A stretch of DNA of 64,000 nucleotides from Isoetes taiwanensis. Lineage: Eukaryota; Streptophyta; Lycopodiopsida; Isoetales; Isoetaceae. Each line of letters opens with the position of its first letter. Position 1 is the first letter of the stretch. The position numbers and the translations under genes are program-made. The notes below the pieces were generated by a model. The model was not told the origin of the DNA. It saw nothing but the letters and a program-made list of their open reading frames with translations, and ran no database searches. This document shows positions 21,373-31,203 of this stretch, piece after piece. Location: NCBI GenBank assembly GCA_021234155.1, contig JAJEKV010000073.1:2950001-3014000 (forward strand), written 5' to 3'.

Positions 21373-22879
21373 ATGTCAAACGACAGATCAGAGAAAGCTT
21401 GGGAACAGTTCCAGGCATGGTATGACCAGATCGTCAGGAAGGAAGCAGAGCATCAGTTGTCACACCCAGATGAGTTCGTTCAACCTCCTGAAAACCCGGT
21501 AGACGCCACTATAGTCTACAATAACTTCTGCCTAACGGTAGATATAATCTCTGAGGCTAACAAACACATTGATGTGTATGGTCAGTACATTCAGAGCTTC
21601 ATGGCCGTGGCAGAAACTGAAGCGCGTCCTTCTCCCTCGACTGGGAAGATTGTATTGAGTCTAAAGTCCTTTCTGAAGCTTTTTCCCAAAGGTGACCATG
21701 ATAAGGTTCGAAGGTCGTTCAAGAGACTGCCAGCCGACTTATGTGAGAAGGATGGGAAGGATAATTTATATCCAATTGACATCATGTTTGCTACTTACAT
21801 GATATATACGGTTCCACCAACAGATAGGGAAGAACCACAGGTGAAGGCTATTGCAGAACCTCAGTCACCTGTAGAGGAGGTATTTGATGCAGAGAAAGAG
21901 CAGGAACTGGTGGAAAAGCTCGACGAGGACGAGGATGAAGACGTAGACGAGCATGAAGAGAATCTTGATAGATGGGGTGTCACGGAAGCCTTGCCAGTTA
22001 ACATAGGAGGGAAGGACTATCTTCTTCTCCACGATACATCTTCCATTACTGGTTTGAGGGAAGATGAGGTCCTTGGACAAATTTATGCTTTCATTGTTGG
22101 TCTAGACGACTTCATTGACTTCGAGCCGGAAGTGCCTAGGGAGCTGCACGATCTCTTAACCTATGATGGAACTTCAATAGCTCCTGAGAATGCTTTTGAT
22201 AGAGTTCTGGAGATGGCAGAAATGGGCTTGAAGGAAGTCTCAGAAGTAAAGTTCAAGGCGAGTTCATCAGAAGCTAAAAAAGATAGTGAAAAACAAGTAT
22301 CAAAGAGCGAATCAAGCTCTTCCAGGTCGTCCATCAACATTTCTACCAAAGGGGTTATTGCATCTGATGAAGTGGAGGTAAGCTACCATAAGTTTGCTTA
22401 TTTTGTTAAGTGCCTAAGAACGATTGTTTATTGCGCAGAAGATTTTTGTGGACGATTTTTGCGCCAGACATGACAGAGTTACCCTTGGCAGAGATGCAAG
22501 TATCGCCCACTATATGGGCTACCTTTATAAGGGAGAGATCATTGTGTTCCATTCTAAGTACAGCCCATATGGACCAGTTGAAACTCAAGGCCCTCTCGTT
22601 GATTGGTAATCACATCCCATTATCTGCCAATTTCGACGGTAGTGGTACGTTGGGAGAGATATCGCCACGCATATTTTTGGTGGCTTTAGTATGTATTCTA
22701 GTAGAGCTGCATTGGCCTTGTCCGGCGTGGATAAGGCTACAATTCGACTGACTTGGGAAGAGAGGGAGCCCCAGATTCCTCGCCTTATGTACCTATTGGA
22801 TGCTGGTCTGCAGGAGTCCGAATTGGAAGAAGTCGAAGTGTCCGATGACTTACATGTTTCTAAGAAAATGAAGTTGTAA
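21373..22879 (+). pseudogene. Gene A: unknown acidic protein, two exons, only copy with exon 1
   Basis: Exon 1 is 21373-22377 (335 codons, ATG in AATTCCGCAATG). A 61-nt GT-AG intron of phase 0 (22378-22438) follows, then exon 2 22439-22879. The protein has an Asp/Glu-rich run at residues 172-197 (KLDEDEDEDVDEHEE), a Ser/Lys-rich segment at about 295-330, and a well conserved exon-2 domain (FCARHDRVTLGRDASIAHYM, GEIIVFHSKYSPYG). I do not recognise the family. An 8-nt deletion near 22572 and further changes near 22630 break exon 2 here. Other array copies have exon 2 intact but lack exon 1. Downstream lies P1 and, convergently, B1. Confidence 0.65.
22378..22438 (+). other. 61-nt GT-AG intron of gene A
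   Basis: GTAAGCTACC opens and TTATTGCGCAG closes a T-rich 61-base intron. Removing it joins exon 1 and exon 2 in frame at phase 0. The same intron is kept at 26043-26103, 35546-35606 and 45164-45224, always with intact splice sites. Confidence 0.75.
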
Positions 22880-22980
22880 CCATTGTCAATTAATGCAAAG
22901 ACTTGTTTTAAATCTCTATTCTTGTTATATCGAACATAAACTTCAGTTTCATTTTGATTTGTTTTACGCTTCTATTTTAC

Positions 22981-23244
22981 TTGCACCATGGCCACGGTGC
23001 GAAAACCGTGTTGTCTGTGCTTACAACTAACCAATATTCGCGACCTGGGGCCACGGTGGGGCGGTCGAAAAAAAGGACTATTCCACATTCTGTGGGAAGG
23101 TCTCTTTCGCACCGTCGCCACGGTGCAAAAATGACCATTCCACATTCTGTGGGAAGGTCTCTTTCGCACCGTCGCCACGGTGCAAAAATAGCAGTTCCAG
23201 CATTTTTGGAGTGTGCGATTTCGCACCGTGACTACACACACTGC
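22981..23244. repeat. Palindrome cluster P1, copy 1 (3' of A, 3' of B1)
   Basis: Five members are visible: 22981-23003 (centre GGCC, one arm mismatch), a damaged long-centre member at about 23037, two with centre CGCC at about 23105-23130 and 23162-23188, and a half site GCACCGTGACTAC at 23221. A 27-bp segment around CCACATTCTGTGGGAAGG separates the members twice. ORFs running through this cluster on both strands are by-products of the repeat. Confidence 0.9.
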
Positions 23245-23447
23245 GAAGAGAATGCTTATCTGAATTTAGAATCTACATGTAAGGAAAATGGCCAAGAGCT
23301 TTCCAAATTGAAAATGTGCAGTAAATAGATGGATCATATGTATCTATCTCTTATGGTTACATACTTATAACTAGCGAATGCCTGAAATATTCTAGTAACA
23401 GAATTTAGAACTCATATAAGAGGCATAGCATACATAAATGCAGAAGT

Positions 23448-23730
23448 TCATTCGCAATCGGGATCATCATGAGCAGGTAGTTGAGTGATGCGATTAATCT
23501 CATAGACGTGACGCTCTGGAACCCGATGAAGGTGGATAACAACACGATAAAACCCGTTGGAAGAATGATTTCGACCCTCTGCTACTCCTTCCAGCCAGGG
23601 ATCAAGGGGGATACCCCTCTGAGAACACCTATAAAGATCATTATATTTCATAGTGCAAGTAATGGAGTCTATATCTTCGGGACGAGGAGGCAAGGTAGAC
23701 CCCCGTAATAAGAATAAACAGCCGAGACAT
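23448..23730 (-). pseudogene. Gene B1, copy 1: small unknown acidic-tailed protein
   Basis: This encodes about 94 residues starting MSRPGYPYYRGS in the intact copy. It contains DSITCTMKYNDLYRC and HLHRVPERHVYEINRIT, and ends in an acidic AHDDPDCE. The first codons are shifted by a one-base change near 23704 in this copy. It is paralogous to B2, which lies upstream on the same strand (shared SITC.M, a central GIP/EIP motif and a V-I-HL segment). Family and function are unknown. It converges on gene A across P1. Confidence 0.6.
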
Positions 23731-23904
23731 AGCAAATGGATGCCTTCGCATTGAATGGAGCTGTACTTATATCGAACAAAATTATTGACATGCATCAGAA
23801 AGCAAAGCATTATTGGTTATATATACGAGCATAATGTACAAAATACACGATCATGAACTCTTCAAATAAGTATTGACAATATGATCCGGATGACAAGTAT
23901 TGAT

Positions 23905-24153
23905 TTAGGGGACTCTTCCGAGTCATTGTTACTGTGCACCCCGGTGATCTTTTCTATCATGTACATTTGATGCTCTCTATTCCATATTAGATGGATGATA
24001 ACATCGAAAAGGATCGGGATAATAGCGAGGATTGAGAGGGCAAAGTGGTCATCCGGTCTTCCATGGGTATTTCGCCGCTCGCGATCGCTTGAAGTTTTTC
24101 TGATTCATCTTGCAGGTAATGGAATCACGTTCAGGACCAGAATGAGACCACAT
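23905..24153 (-). pseudogene. Gene B2, copy 1: paralogue of B1, frame-broken
   Basis: This is homologous to the intact B2 at 34931-35179 (about 82 residues, MWSHSGPERDSITCKMN, ending EESP). Several one- or two-base changes around 23907, 24010-24080 and 24090 break the frame, many at CAG/CTG or CG-rich triplets. Function unknown. It would be transcribed divergently from gene C. Confidence 0.55.
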
Positions 24154-24607
24154 GGCTAGACGGAGGCCAATGTTGCTGCACTCGGCAATTTGATGTATTT
24201 TTACCCACCAAAATTATTGATGGTATATACCCACCAAAATTATTGATGGTATATACATAGAAATTATTCGATCATATACATACTTGTATGGTACTCGTAT
24301 GCTACATGAGCTACAATGATCTTGGTGAATGCGTGAGAAATGGTGTCAAACTTGATCCATGGCTGCAATCCAAAGCGTAAATATAATGTACGTATATAGC
24401 ATATATACCTGATTTCTCTTTAAATAGGCATCTATGCCTTCATTGTCTTTGCCTCTTTCCCCCTCTTGTCTGCTTCTTGTTTGCTCCTTGCCTCCCTGTC
24501 CGCCTCTTGTGGCTCCTTGCCTGCCTGTCTGCTCCTTTCTTGCATGCTCCTTGCCTCCCTGTCGGCTCCACTAGTTGTTTCTTGTCTGCTCCACTAATTT
24601 CTTGCAA
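24154..24607. promoter_or_regulatory. Divergent B2/C promoter region and C leader, copy 1
   Basis: A 26-bp unit (ACCCACCAAAATTATTGATGG and flank) is repeated twice in tandem at about 24203-24256. A TATA-like TTTAAATAGG lies at about 24420 for gene C. In intact copies the minus strand has GGTATAAATATA upstream of B2. Between the TATA and the C start lies a pyrimidine-rich leader made of repeated TTGCTCCTTG and TTGCCTCCCTG blocks, ending TTGCAAATG at the start codon. This is the only intergenic space of the unit without palindromes. Confidence 0.55.
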
Positions 24608-25146
24608 ATGGTAACTTTGCAAGAACATCCTCGCTGGGCTGAAATACGTGCACTTTTGATGAATTTTTTAGCAACTTTTGGGAGCATGGATGGCGTCACG
24701 GTCCAACCACAGAGCTTGCAAGGCAGTTGATCAACTTCATTATCGATCGCTATACTCGTCATCTCCCTCCACTGGAGGAGATCAATTCGAGTCAAGCAAG
24801 GTTCACTCTAAGTGCTTTGGGACTTCTTGAACCCCCCTCAGATTTAGAAGATAGGCTAGAACAGTTGAAGGACATGCTTTTCCATGGTTTCATGGCCTAC
24901 TCTCTGGATCAGTATGTGCCTCTGGTCATTCCTACTAGTGAGAAGAATAGGATTTATATCCTCATTGAACTTTACAACTTCCATTACAAATCTTTTGTGG
25001 ATATTGGTAAGCTCCTATTCCGTTCCCTTGACTTCAACATCCTGTGGTTACTGTCTAAATTCCCCGAGTGGGATACAATTCCTTGGGATACACGTGACCT
25101 ATGGCTACATAGCACACAGCACATAATATGTACATATCACAGGTAA
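24608..25146 (+). pseudogene. Gene C, copy 1: unknown helical protein with internal deletion
   Basis: Gene C is best preserved at 43714-44280 (188 codons). Here about 28 bases are missing near 24645 (between GGGCTGA and AATACGTGC), which shifts the frame after the first 15 or so codons. The remainder (24727-25146) is open and contains ARQLINFIIDRYTRHLPPLE, LGLLEPPSDLED and LDQYVPLVIP. The protein is rich in aromatic and leucine residues and predicted mainly helical. It is paralogous to gene D. No known domain was recognised. Confidence 0.6.
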
Positions 25147-25352
25147 AGATACTCCATTGGAATATGTGTATAAACTGGTATAAAGATTTTCATAGAAATT
25201 AAGTATATAAGCAAGTGATTTTCGTGTAATTAAGTAACATCCTTATCTTATCATGTATTATCTTGGCAATCTTACACTTTTAGTGTAATTGAATGATATC
25301 TTCTACCATTTTCCTTGTATTTTTTCATGTGATTGTTCTATTTGTGGTCATA

Positions 25353-25435
25353 TTCGGCACCGTAGCCACGGTGCGAAATCGCTTCAGTTACAAATTATTG
25401 AAGGGCCTATTTCGCACCGTGGCTACGGTGCGAAA
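25353..25435. repeat. Palindrome cluster P2, copy 1 (3' of C)
   Basis: Two members: GGCACCGTAGCCACGGTGCG at about 25354-25374 (centre AGCC) and CGCACCGTGGCTACGGTGCG at about 25411-25431 (centre GGCT). The two centres are reverse complements of each other while the arms are identical. The cluster lies about 210 bp after the C stop and about 400 bp before the D start. Confidence 0.9.
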
Positions 25436-25470
25436 TACGTAGATCCCGTTTTGTTACCACCACCGAATGG

Positions 25471-25836
25471 TATAATACTTCAGCATTATTGGTATTATTC
25501 TTCAACATTCTTGGTATTATACTTCAACAGTATTAGTATTATACTTCAACATTATTGGATTCGTAGCTATAAATTCTTTCAGCTTGCTTTCACTTCTCAC
25601 CTTTGTTCCATGTTTTCACCTTGCTTTCACTTCTTGGTCTTTGGTCTTCCTTGTTCCTTGCTACTTGATCTTGATCCTTGTTCTTCGCTACTTCATCTTG
25701 TTCCTTGCTCTTGATCTTGCTACTTGATCTTGTTCCTTGCTTCTTTGGTCCATGATCTTCCTTGTTTTTTTATCTTCTTGCTCCTTAATCTTCGTGCTCC
25801 TTGTTCTTTGCTACTTGATCTTCGTGCTCTTTGCAA
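25471..25836 (+). promoter_or_regulatory. Gene D promoter region and pyrimidine-rich leader, copy 1
   Basis: Imperfect tandem repeats of about 22 bp (TATTATACTTCAACATTATTGG) fill 25471-25560. They are followed by a TATA-like GCTATAAATTC at about 25567. A long pyrimidine-rich leader of repeated CTTGTTCCTTG and CTACTTGATCTTG units runs up to TTGCAAATG at 25832-25839. The leader resembles that of gene C, which supports common origin of C and D including their 5' regions. Confidence 0.5.
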
Positions 25837-26542
25837 ATGATTGGACCCAATCCTCCCTGGGCTACTCCAGAAGGCCTGCAAGCATGCCCCAGACATTCTG
25901 TGCGGCCTGAAACTGATGAGCTATTTGACCATTTCTTGGAGTGGAGGTTGCACCACAGTCCCACCAAGGAGCTTGCAATGGAGTTGATCAACTTCATTCT
26001 GGAGCGATTTGATTGTGGTCATGAGCCACTGATGAAGTGGAGGTAAGCTACCATAAGTTTGCTTATTTTGTTAAGTGCCTAAGAATGATTGTTTATTGCG
26101 CAGGAGATTTTTGCGGACGATTTTTGCGCCAGACATGACAGAGTTACCCTTGGCAGAGATGCAAGTATCGCCCACTGGGAGAGATCGTTGTGTTCCATTC
26201 TAAGTACAGCCCATATGGACCAGAAGAGGTCTTGAAGCTCAAGGCCCTCTCGTTGATTGGTAATCACATCCCATTATCTGCCAATTCTGATCGAGTAGTG
26301 GCTGTTAGGAGAGATATCGCCACGCATATTTTTGGTGGCTTTAGTATGTATTCTATGGCTGCCAATAGAGCTGCATTGGCCTTGTCCGGCATGGATAAGG
26401 CTACAAGTCGACTGACTTGGGAAGAGAGGGGGCCCCAGATTCCTCGCCTTATGTACCTGTTGGATGCTGGTATGCAGGAGTCCGAATTGGAAGAAGTCGA
26501 AGTATCCGATGACTTACATGTTTCTAAGAAAATGAAGTTGTA
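25837..26542 (+). pseudogene. D::A chimera, copy 1 (D 5' end joined to A 3' end)
   Basis: Codons 1-66 of gene D (MIGPNPPWATPEGLQACPRH) run to CACTGATG and then switch to the end of A exon 1 (AAGTGGAG), the A intron (26043-26103) and A exon 2 (26104-26542). The switch lies in a 6-bp microhomology CTGATG (26029-26034) shared by D and A. After splicing, D would enter exon 2 in the wrong phase, so no in-frame fusion is expected. A 20-bp deletion also removes part of exon 2 near 26177. The same junction is present at 35532 and 45150. Confidence 0.75.
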
Positions 26543-26642
26543 ACCATTGTCAATTAATGCAAAGACTTGTTTTAAATCTCTATTCTTGTTATATCGAACA
26601 TAAACTTCAGTTTCATTTTGATTTGTTTTACGCTTCTATTTT

Positions 26643-26914
26643 ACTTGCACCATGGCCACGGTGCGAAAACCGTGTTGTCTGTGCTTACAACTAACCAATA
26701 TTCGCACCGTGGCCACCGGTGGGCACGGTACGAAAAGGACTATTCCACATTCTGTGGGAAGGTCTCTTTCGCACCGTCGCCACGGTGCGAAAATGACCAT
26801 TCCACATTCTGTGGGAAGGTCTCTTTCGCACCGTCGCCACGGTGCGAAAATAGCAGTCCCAACGTTTTTGGAGTGTGCAATTTCGCACCGTGACTACACA
26901 CACTGCGAAGAGAA
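26643..26914. repeat. Palindrome cluster P1, copy 2 left part
   Basis: Members occur at about 26645-26667, 26701-26735 (long centre, itself the palindrome CCACCGGTGG), 26769-26793 and 26826-26851 (centre CGCC), with a half site at 26883. At 26914, after GAAGAGAATG, the unit stops abruptly and truncated retrotransposon sequence begins. Confidence 0.9.
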
Positions 26915-27875
26915 TGTTCATGCATTTCTCTAATGATCAAAGCAGATTCCTCTTTATTGACACACCTCAGTAATAGTCCATCCCTGTTGACTTTACATAA
27001 AACATCATTAATCATTTTAAATTGCCTGCCCTTTTCTTTAAATCTCCTTTGCTGGCTCGAGGTCAGTCCTGAAGGCATTTCCTTGAATTGTAAGAAATTC
27101 TTTATAGGTAGCTGCCAATCTTGTTGATTCTGCTCTTCATAAGGCATCCACAAAGTCAACAACTTCCACTACTTCCTCATGATCAAAGAAAATGTAAGGT
27201 AAGTAAAGACTGGGACTCTTCACCTGATGTAACTCTTTTATGGAAATATTAAAGGTTTGTAGCTTGCAAGCCCACCTTTGAATTTTTGGTTTAGAGGTAG
27301 CTTTACCAAATAACAAACCTGTTGGATTTTGCTTCATATAAACTTGAACTGGACTTTTCAATAGTAAATGACCTTGTCTGTCAATAAGGAACATGAGAGC
27401 AAAGAACACTCTTTCTCCATTCTCGTGTATTTCTCTTGGTTGAACTCCATTGTTTGCTAGCAAAAGCTATAGTGTGCTTGTCCTGCAGAATAGCTAGGCC
27501 TATGGCCTTTTTAGTAATAGTAATGTAGACCTCAAATGGCTTGTCCAAATCAGGTTTTTTAAGAAGAGTTGCTTCACAAATGGACTTTATAAGCAACTCA
27601 AAAGACTCTTGGCAATCTGATGACCATGTGACAGGAACATACTTGCTCTCAGATTTGGAAATCCTGGCTATTCTTGTTAGCTTAGAAATAGGACTTATAA
27701 TGTGAGCAAAATTAGGAATATACATCCTAAGAAAACTAGTCATGCCAATAAAACTTTTGACCTGCTTCAAATTTTTGGGGGGGCACCAGTTTTTTGAGGG
27801 CTTCAACTTTTTCTTGTGCCACTTGTATGCCATTGTTGGATACCTCATGTCCCAAAAGTTGGCCTTTGGATGCAA
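26915..27875 (-). pseudogene. Element 2 degenerate RNase H and start of integrase
   Basis: Frames at 27875-27381, 27463-27137 and 27162-26915 give the RT connection (KQVKSFIGMTSFLRMYIPN) and the usual RNase H position. There the canonical YTDAS is replaced by YITITKKAIG, so the first catalytic Asp is lost. The segment ends LLLRCVNKEESALIIREMHE, the start of the integrase zinc domain, cut at 26915. Loss of the catalytic residue in this domain fits the presence of a second, complete RNase H upstream of RT. Confidence 0.8.
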
Positions 27876-28338
27876 AGAAAATACATTTCTTTGGGTTAAG
27901 GTTGACTCCAGATTCCCTGCACAAAGAACATATTTTTGCCAGCAATTCCAAATGATTAGTAGGGTGAGATCCTAAACAAAGGTCATCCAAATAAACTCCG
28001 AATTCTTGAGGAGACACGGGCCTAAAAATAACATCCATAGCCCTCTGGAAAGTAGCAGGTGCATTCATTAGTCCAAAAAGCATTCTTTTCATTGCATAAG
28101 TTCCCCAAGGGGTAATAAAAGAGGTATTGGGTTGGTCTTCTTCCTTAATGCCAATTTGATTAAACCCTGAAAATCCATCTAGAAATGAGTATACCTCTCT
28201 CCTGCTACAAAGATATAAGATTTCTTCTAGAAAAGGCAAGGGGTAGCAGTCCTTGATGGTGGCTTTGTTGAGGTCTCGATAATCAATACAGATCCTTAAG
28301 GCACCACTTTTTTTCTCTACAGGTACAATGCAAGACAC
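27736..28338 (-). pseudogene. Element 2 reverse transcriptase
   Basis: The RT domain contains RICIDYRDLNKATIKDCYPLP, FLDGFSGFNQIG, MLFGLMNAPATFQRAMD and the catalytic YLDD. A frame change near 28330 separates it from the upstream protease and RNase H frame. It is clearly Ty3/gypsy-type and only distantly similar to element 1. Confidence 0.9.
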
Positions 28339-30200
28339 CCATTCTGGATTAATAATTTCAATAATACACCTGCATCTAGCATTTTATCCAACTCATCTTT
28401 AATCAGTCCCATCAATGAAGCATTAATTCTTCTCAGTTTTTGAAAAACAGGTTTACACCCTTCCTTAATCTTGATTTCAAATTGGCATACCTCTGCTTTA
28501 ATTCCAGTAAGCTCAGAATAATCCCAAGCAAACACATCCTTCCTTTCTTCAAAGAACATTTGTATATTCTCCCTATTTTGGTATTCAATTAGATCTCCAA
28601 CAAACAGGGTTCTAGTTTTACCATTTTTTGTAATGGTGACCTCTTCAGTATCCTTTTCTTCTGATGCATTAATGGTTAGAATAGGACAGAGAGCTTTTAC
28701 CTCACTAGCATCAAGGTCTTCCTCTGGAATAGCTCCTTTAGTTAGGTGTGCCATGAGAGTTTCCCTGCATAAGGTATCAGCTTCCACATTTTCTTCCCTT
28801 GGTATGTGAGTAATCTCCCATGAAGCAAAACTCGAAAGCACTCCCATTACTTGGTTTTTTAAGAGCTCCATGTCTGCATTTTTTGTTTGGTAATCTCCTG
28901 AAACTTGTCTACAAATTAATTGTGAGTCACCAAAAATGTGAATGTTGGCAATATCCATAGCTTTGGCTTCCTGAAGTCCTGCAATCAAAGCCTTATATTC
29001 TGCTACATTAGAGGTAATTTGGGGGAAGATCCTCCCTACTTTAGCTAAAAGTTTATGAGAGGAATCTTTCAGGATAGCAGCAGATGATGCAATATTTAGT
29101 TTTTTAGAGATACCTCCATCAAACCATAAGAATCCTGATGGCCCTTGTTTGCTGGGAGGTGCACATTCCATGATGAGAGGAATTGTTTCATATTTCCTTG
29201 GCCTTGCATTTTGTATTCTGTAAAATCCCAAAGGTTCTTCAATTAGCATTTCCTTAATAAAATTTACCTCCTCATTGGAACCATAGGAGCCATCTTGATT
29301 ATAGATTGTAGCAGTCTGAGAGCCATTGGAGATGGTACATCTCCCTTGAGACCAAATTGGTCTAGCATCCACAGTAGCTAACCACCTCCTACCTAAAAGT
29401 AAATCATAGATATCAGACTCATCCCCTATGTCTTCAAAAGCCACCACAATAAAGTTGGCATCTACAATTATGCCCTCTGTATTAACAGGCACTTTAGTTA
29501 CCACACCAATGGGAGTAATCTTAGCATTATAAAAGGATCTCAATAGTATAGAAGCTTTCTTGTCCACCTCGAAACCACATTTCTTCATAACATGATATGG
29601 CATAATATTTAGGGGAGATCCCCCATCAAGTAACACATTTGAGAAGGTATAACCTCCTAAAGTAGCTGAACATATGAATGCACCAGGCTCTTCTTCATTC
29701 TGTGCTAGAACAAGGTTAGTGGCATCAGTGAAATTCACACAAACATTTAATACCTCACCATTAGTTTCTTGAAGTACCCTTTTTCTGTAGCTAGGTGCAA
29801 TCTTTAGTAAGGTAAAAAGATCCACACTCACCTTGGAATTTTTAAGCAAAACATCAACCTCATCAAAGTCTTGATCTTTCTTACCATATTTTTGCTGAGG
29901 GGGTGGAGCTATGGTTTGAGCAGGTGATTCCACTACAGGTGGTGAAGGCCTGACAGTGGAATGCCTACTTGATTCAGCATGTACTTGAGCTTCATTCATG
30001 CTTCTAGTTTGCACCACCATAACTTCTTCAGATTTAGGAACCTCTGTAGCTTGAATAAATCTTATAGAGGTGCTTGGTTCAGCAAATCTCACAGGGGGTT
30101 TAGACTCTGGTCTCTTCTCTTTTGCCTGCTTAGCAAAATATGTAGCAAAATAACAGGGGGTTCCAGGGGGATTTGATATAGATATAATTCTTGAAACCAT
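28317..30200 (-). CDS. Element 2 protease plus archaeal-type RNase H, upstream of RT
   Basis: A 627-codon open frame. Residues of about 170-290 form the aspartic protease (LLDGGSPLNIMP, YDLLLGRRWL). Residues of about 360-500 form an RNase HI-like domain of the RVT_3 type with FDGG, NVAEYKALIAGL, FGDSQLI and ENVEADTL, giving the D-E-D-D catalytic set. The pre-RT motif FAWDYSELTGI follows at about 570. In plant Tat elements the extra RNase H usually lies after the RT-RNase H, so the order protease-RNase H-RT is noteworthy. The first 15 codons derive from the SINE-like insertion. Confidence 0.85.
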   Translation of the reverse strand: MVSRIISISNPPGTPCYFATYFAKQAKEKRPESKPPVRFAEPSTSIRFIQATEVPKSEEVMVVQTRSMNEAQVHAESSRHSTVRPSPPVVESPAQTIAPPPQQKYGKKDQDFDEVDVLLKNSKVSVDLFTLLKIAPSYRKRVLQETNGEVLNVCVNFTDATNLVLAQNEEEPGAFICSATLGGYTFSNVLLDGGSPLNIMPYHVMKKCGFEVDKKASILLRSFYNAKITPIGVVTKVPVNTEGIIVDANFIVVAFEDIGDESDIYDLLLGRRWLATVDARPIWSQGRCTISNGSQTATIYNQDGSYGSNEEVNFIKEMLIEEPLGFYRIQNARPRKYETIPLIMECAPPSKQGPSGFLWFDGGISKKLNIASSAAILKDSSHKLLAKVGRIFPQITSNVAEYKALIAGLQEAKAMDIANIHIFGDSQLICRQVSGDYQTKNADMELLKNQVMGVLSSFASWEITHIPREENVEADTLCRETLMAHLTKGAIPEEDLDASEVKALCPILTINASEEKDTEEVTITKNGKTRTLFVGDLIEYQNRENIQMFFEERKDVFAWDYSELTGIKAEVCQFEIKIKEGCKPVFQKLRRINASLMGLIKDELDKMLDAGVLLKLLIQNGCLALYL

Positions 30201-30567
30201 AGACCATATCCCTAAAACAATTCAATGGGTTATTATAAAAAAAAAACATAGATTTAAGATAAAAAATAGTCACATTAGCTCACTGGTTAGATTGGTTAAA
30301 GTAGTCTTATTAGGACATTGAGTTTTTTTGGTAGAGGTTCGAATCCCCGTATTTCATATTCTAAAAGCTTAAGTGAAACCGTATAGAGGCTCGATATACC
30401 ATCAAAACCTTAGGCAAACTCGTATTCGACATCTTAAAATCATAGGTGTCCCCAATCATAATTGAGCATAATCGAAACGAGAGGTGTCCAGAGGCTCCAA
30501 CATACAGTCTGGGCCGTCGGATTGACAGATCCGACGACTGTGGTAGTCCAGGGTGCACCTCGTTTAG
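30157..30567 (+). mobile_element. SINE-like insertion in element 2 gag-pol, 20-bp target duplication
   Basis: A 20-bp direct repeat AATATGTAGCAAAATAACAG lies at 30137-30156 and 30568-30587. The element 2 frame reads across one copy on each side. The 411 bp between contain, on +, a tRNA-like head: TAGCTCACTGGTTAGATTGG (A-box) at about 30278-30297 and GAGGTTCGAATCCCC (B-box) at about 30336-30350. A run of ten A lies at about 30238-30249. The long target duplication indicates L1-type integration. The element ends are not fully resolved because the A run precedes the tRNA-like head. Confidence 0.7.
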
Positions 30568-30777
30568 AATATGTAGCAAAATAACAGCACACCTAGCATC
30601 AGTATGGCCAACCTCTTTACAAAAAGAACAAACAGAACATTCCTTTCCAAAGTGGCCTTTTCTATTACATTTGGGGCACACTTGCCAATAGCAAATTTCT
30701 GATGGGTGAGAATTCCTATTGCAATGAATACATTCAGGGTAAGTTTTACCTGTTCTTGCAGCCTTGAGTTCAACCAA
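30568..30777 (-). pseudogene. Element 2 Gag zinc-knuckle region
   Basis: The minus-strand frame contains CIHCNRNSHPSEICY, CPKCNRKGHFGKEC and CSFCKEVGHTDARC, three CCHC-type knuckles in a row, typical of a retrotransposon nucleocapsid. The reading frame then enters the SINE-like insertion. Frames between this and the N-terminal Gag piece (30778-31203) are broken. Confidence 0.85.
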
Positions 30778-31203
30778 TTGTTTGGTTATTTCCGCTAGAG
30801 CTTGGTAACTTTTGATAAATCTGACTTCACCCTCGCAACCCGAGAACTTGCTTCCTCATCTTTAGATTTCTTCTTTTCTTTCTGTATGGCATAAATTGGA
30901 ATAGAAGGGTGGTGATCATAATGTGCATCAAGAGCATCGGGATAAAACGAGTCATGATTGTGGTGAGGAACATAATGCTTGTCGCAAGGTAGAGAGCATC
31001 CGAAGTTAAACTGGTTTTGGCAAAGACTTTGTGTATGGAATCAAACCCTTCAGCCAGCCTTGAATCTTGAGCAACTTCCTTTGGATATCCGGTCTTCTTT
31101 CCAAACCATTAATAAAAGCAGTTGACTAAAAACGAGTTGGGATGGTGACTTGTGCTCTTTGACACCTGCTCATAAATGTACTAAACCTCTCCTTGTCTTT
31201 GGT

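Noticed and set aside
22981-23244. CRISPR-like array
   Set aside because: Repeats are short palindromes with irregular and partly repeated spacers in a eukaryotic genome, without cas genes. The layout does not fit CRISPR.
22954-23328. ORFs running through palindrome clusters (peptides with repeated SHRRHGAK, FAPSPRCE or RTVATVRN)
   Set aside because: They occur in several frames on both strands because the repeat lacks stops. Their peptides simply restate the palindrome, and positions do not match gene ends.
26740-26914. Read-through of the element 2 integrase frame into palindrome sequence as a fusion protein
   Set aside because: The frame merely continues past the truncation point into P1. 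The integrase is cut within its zinc domain.
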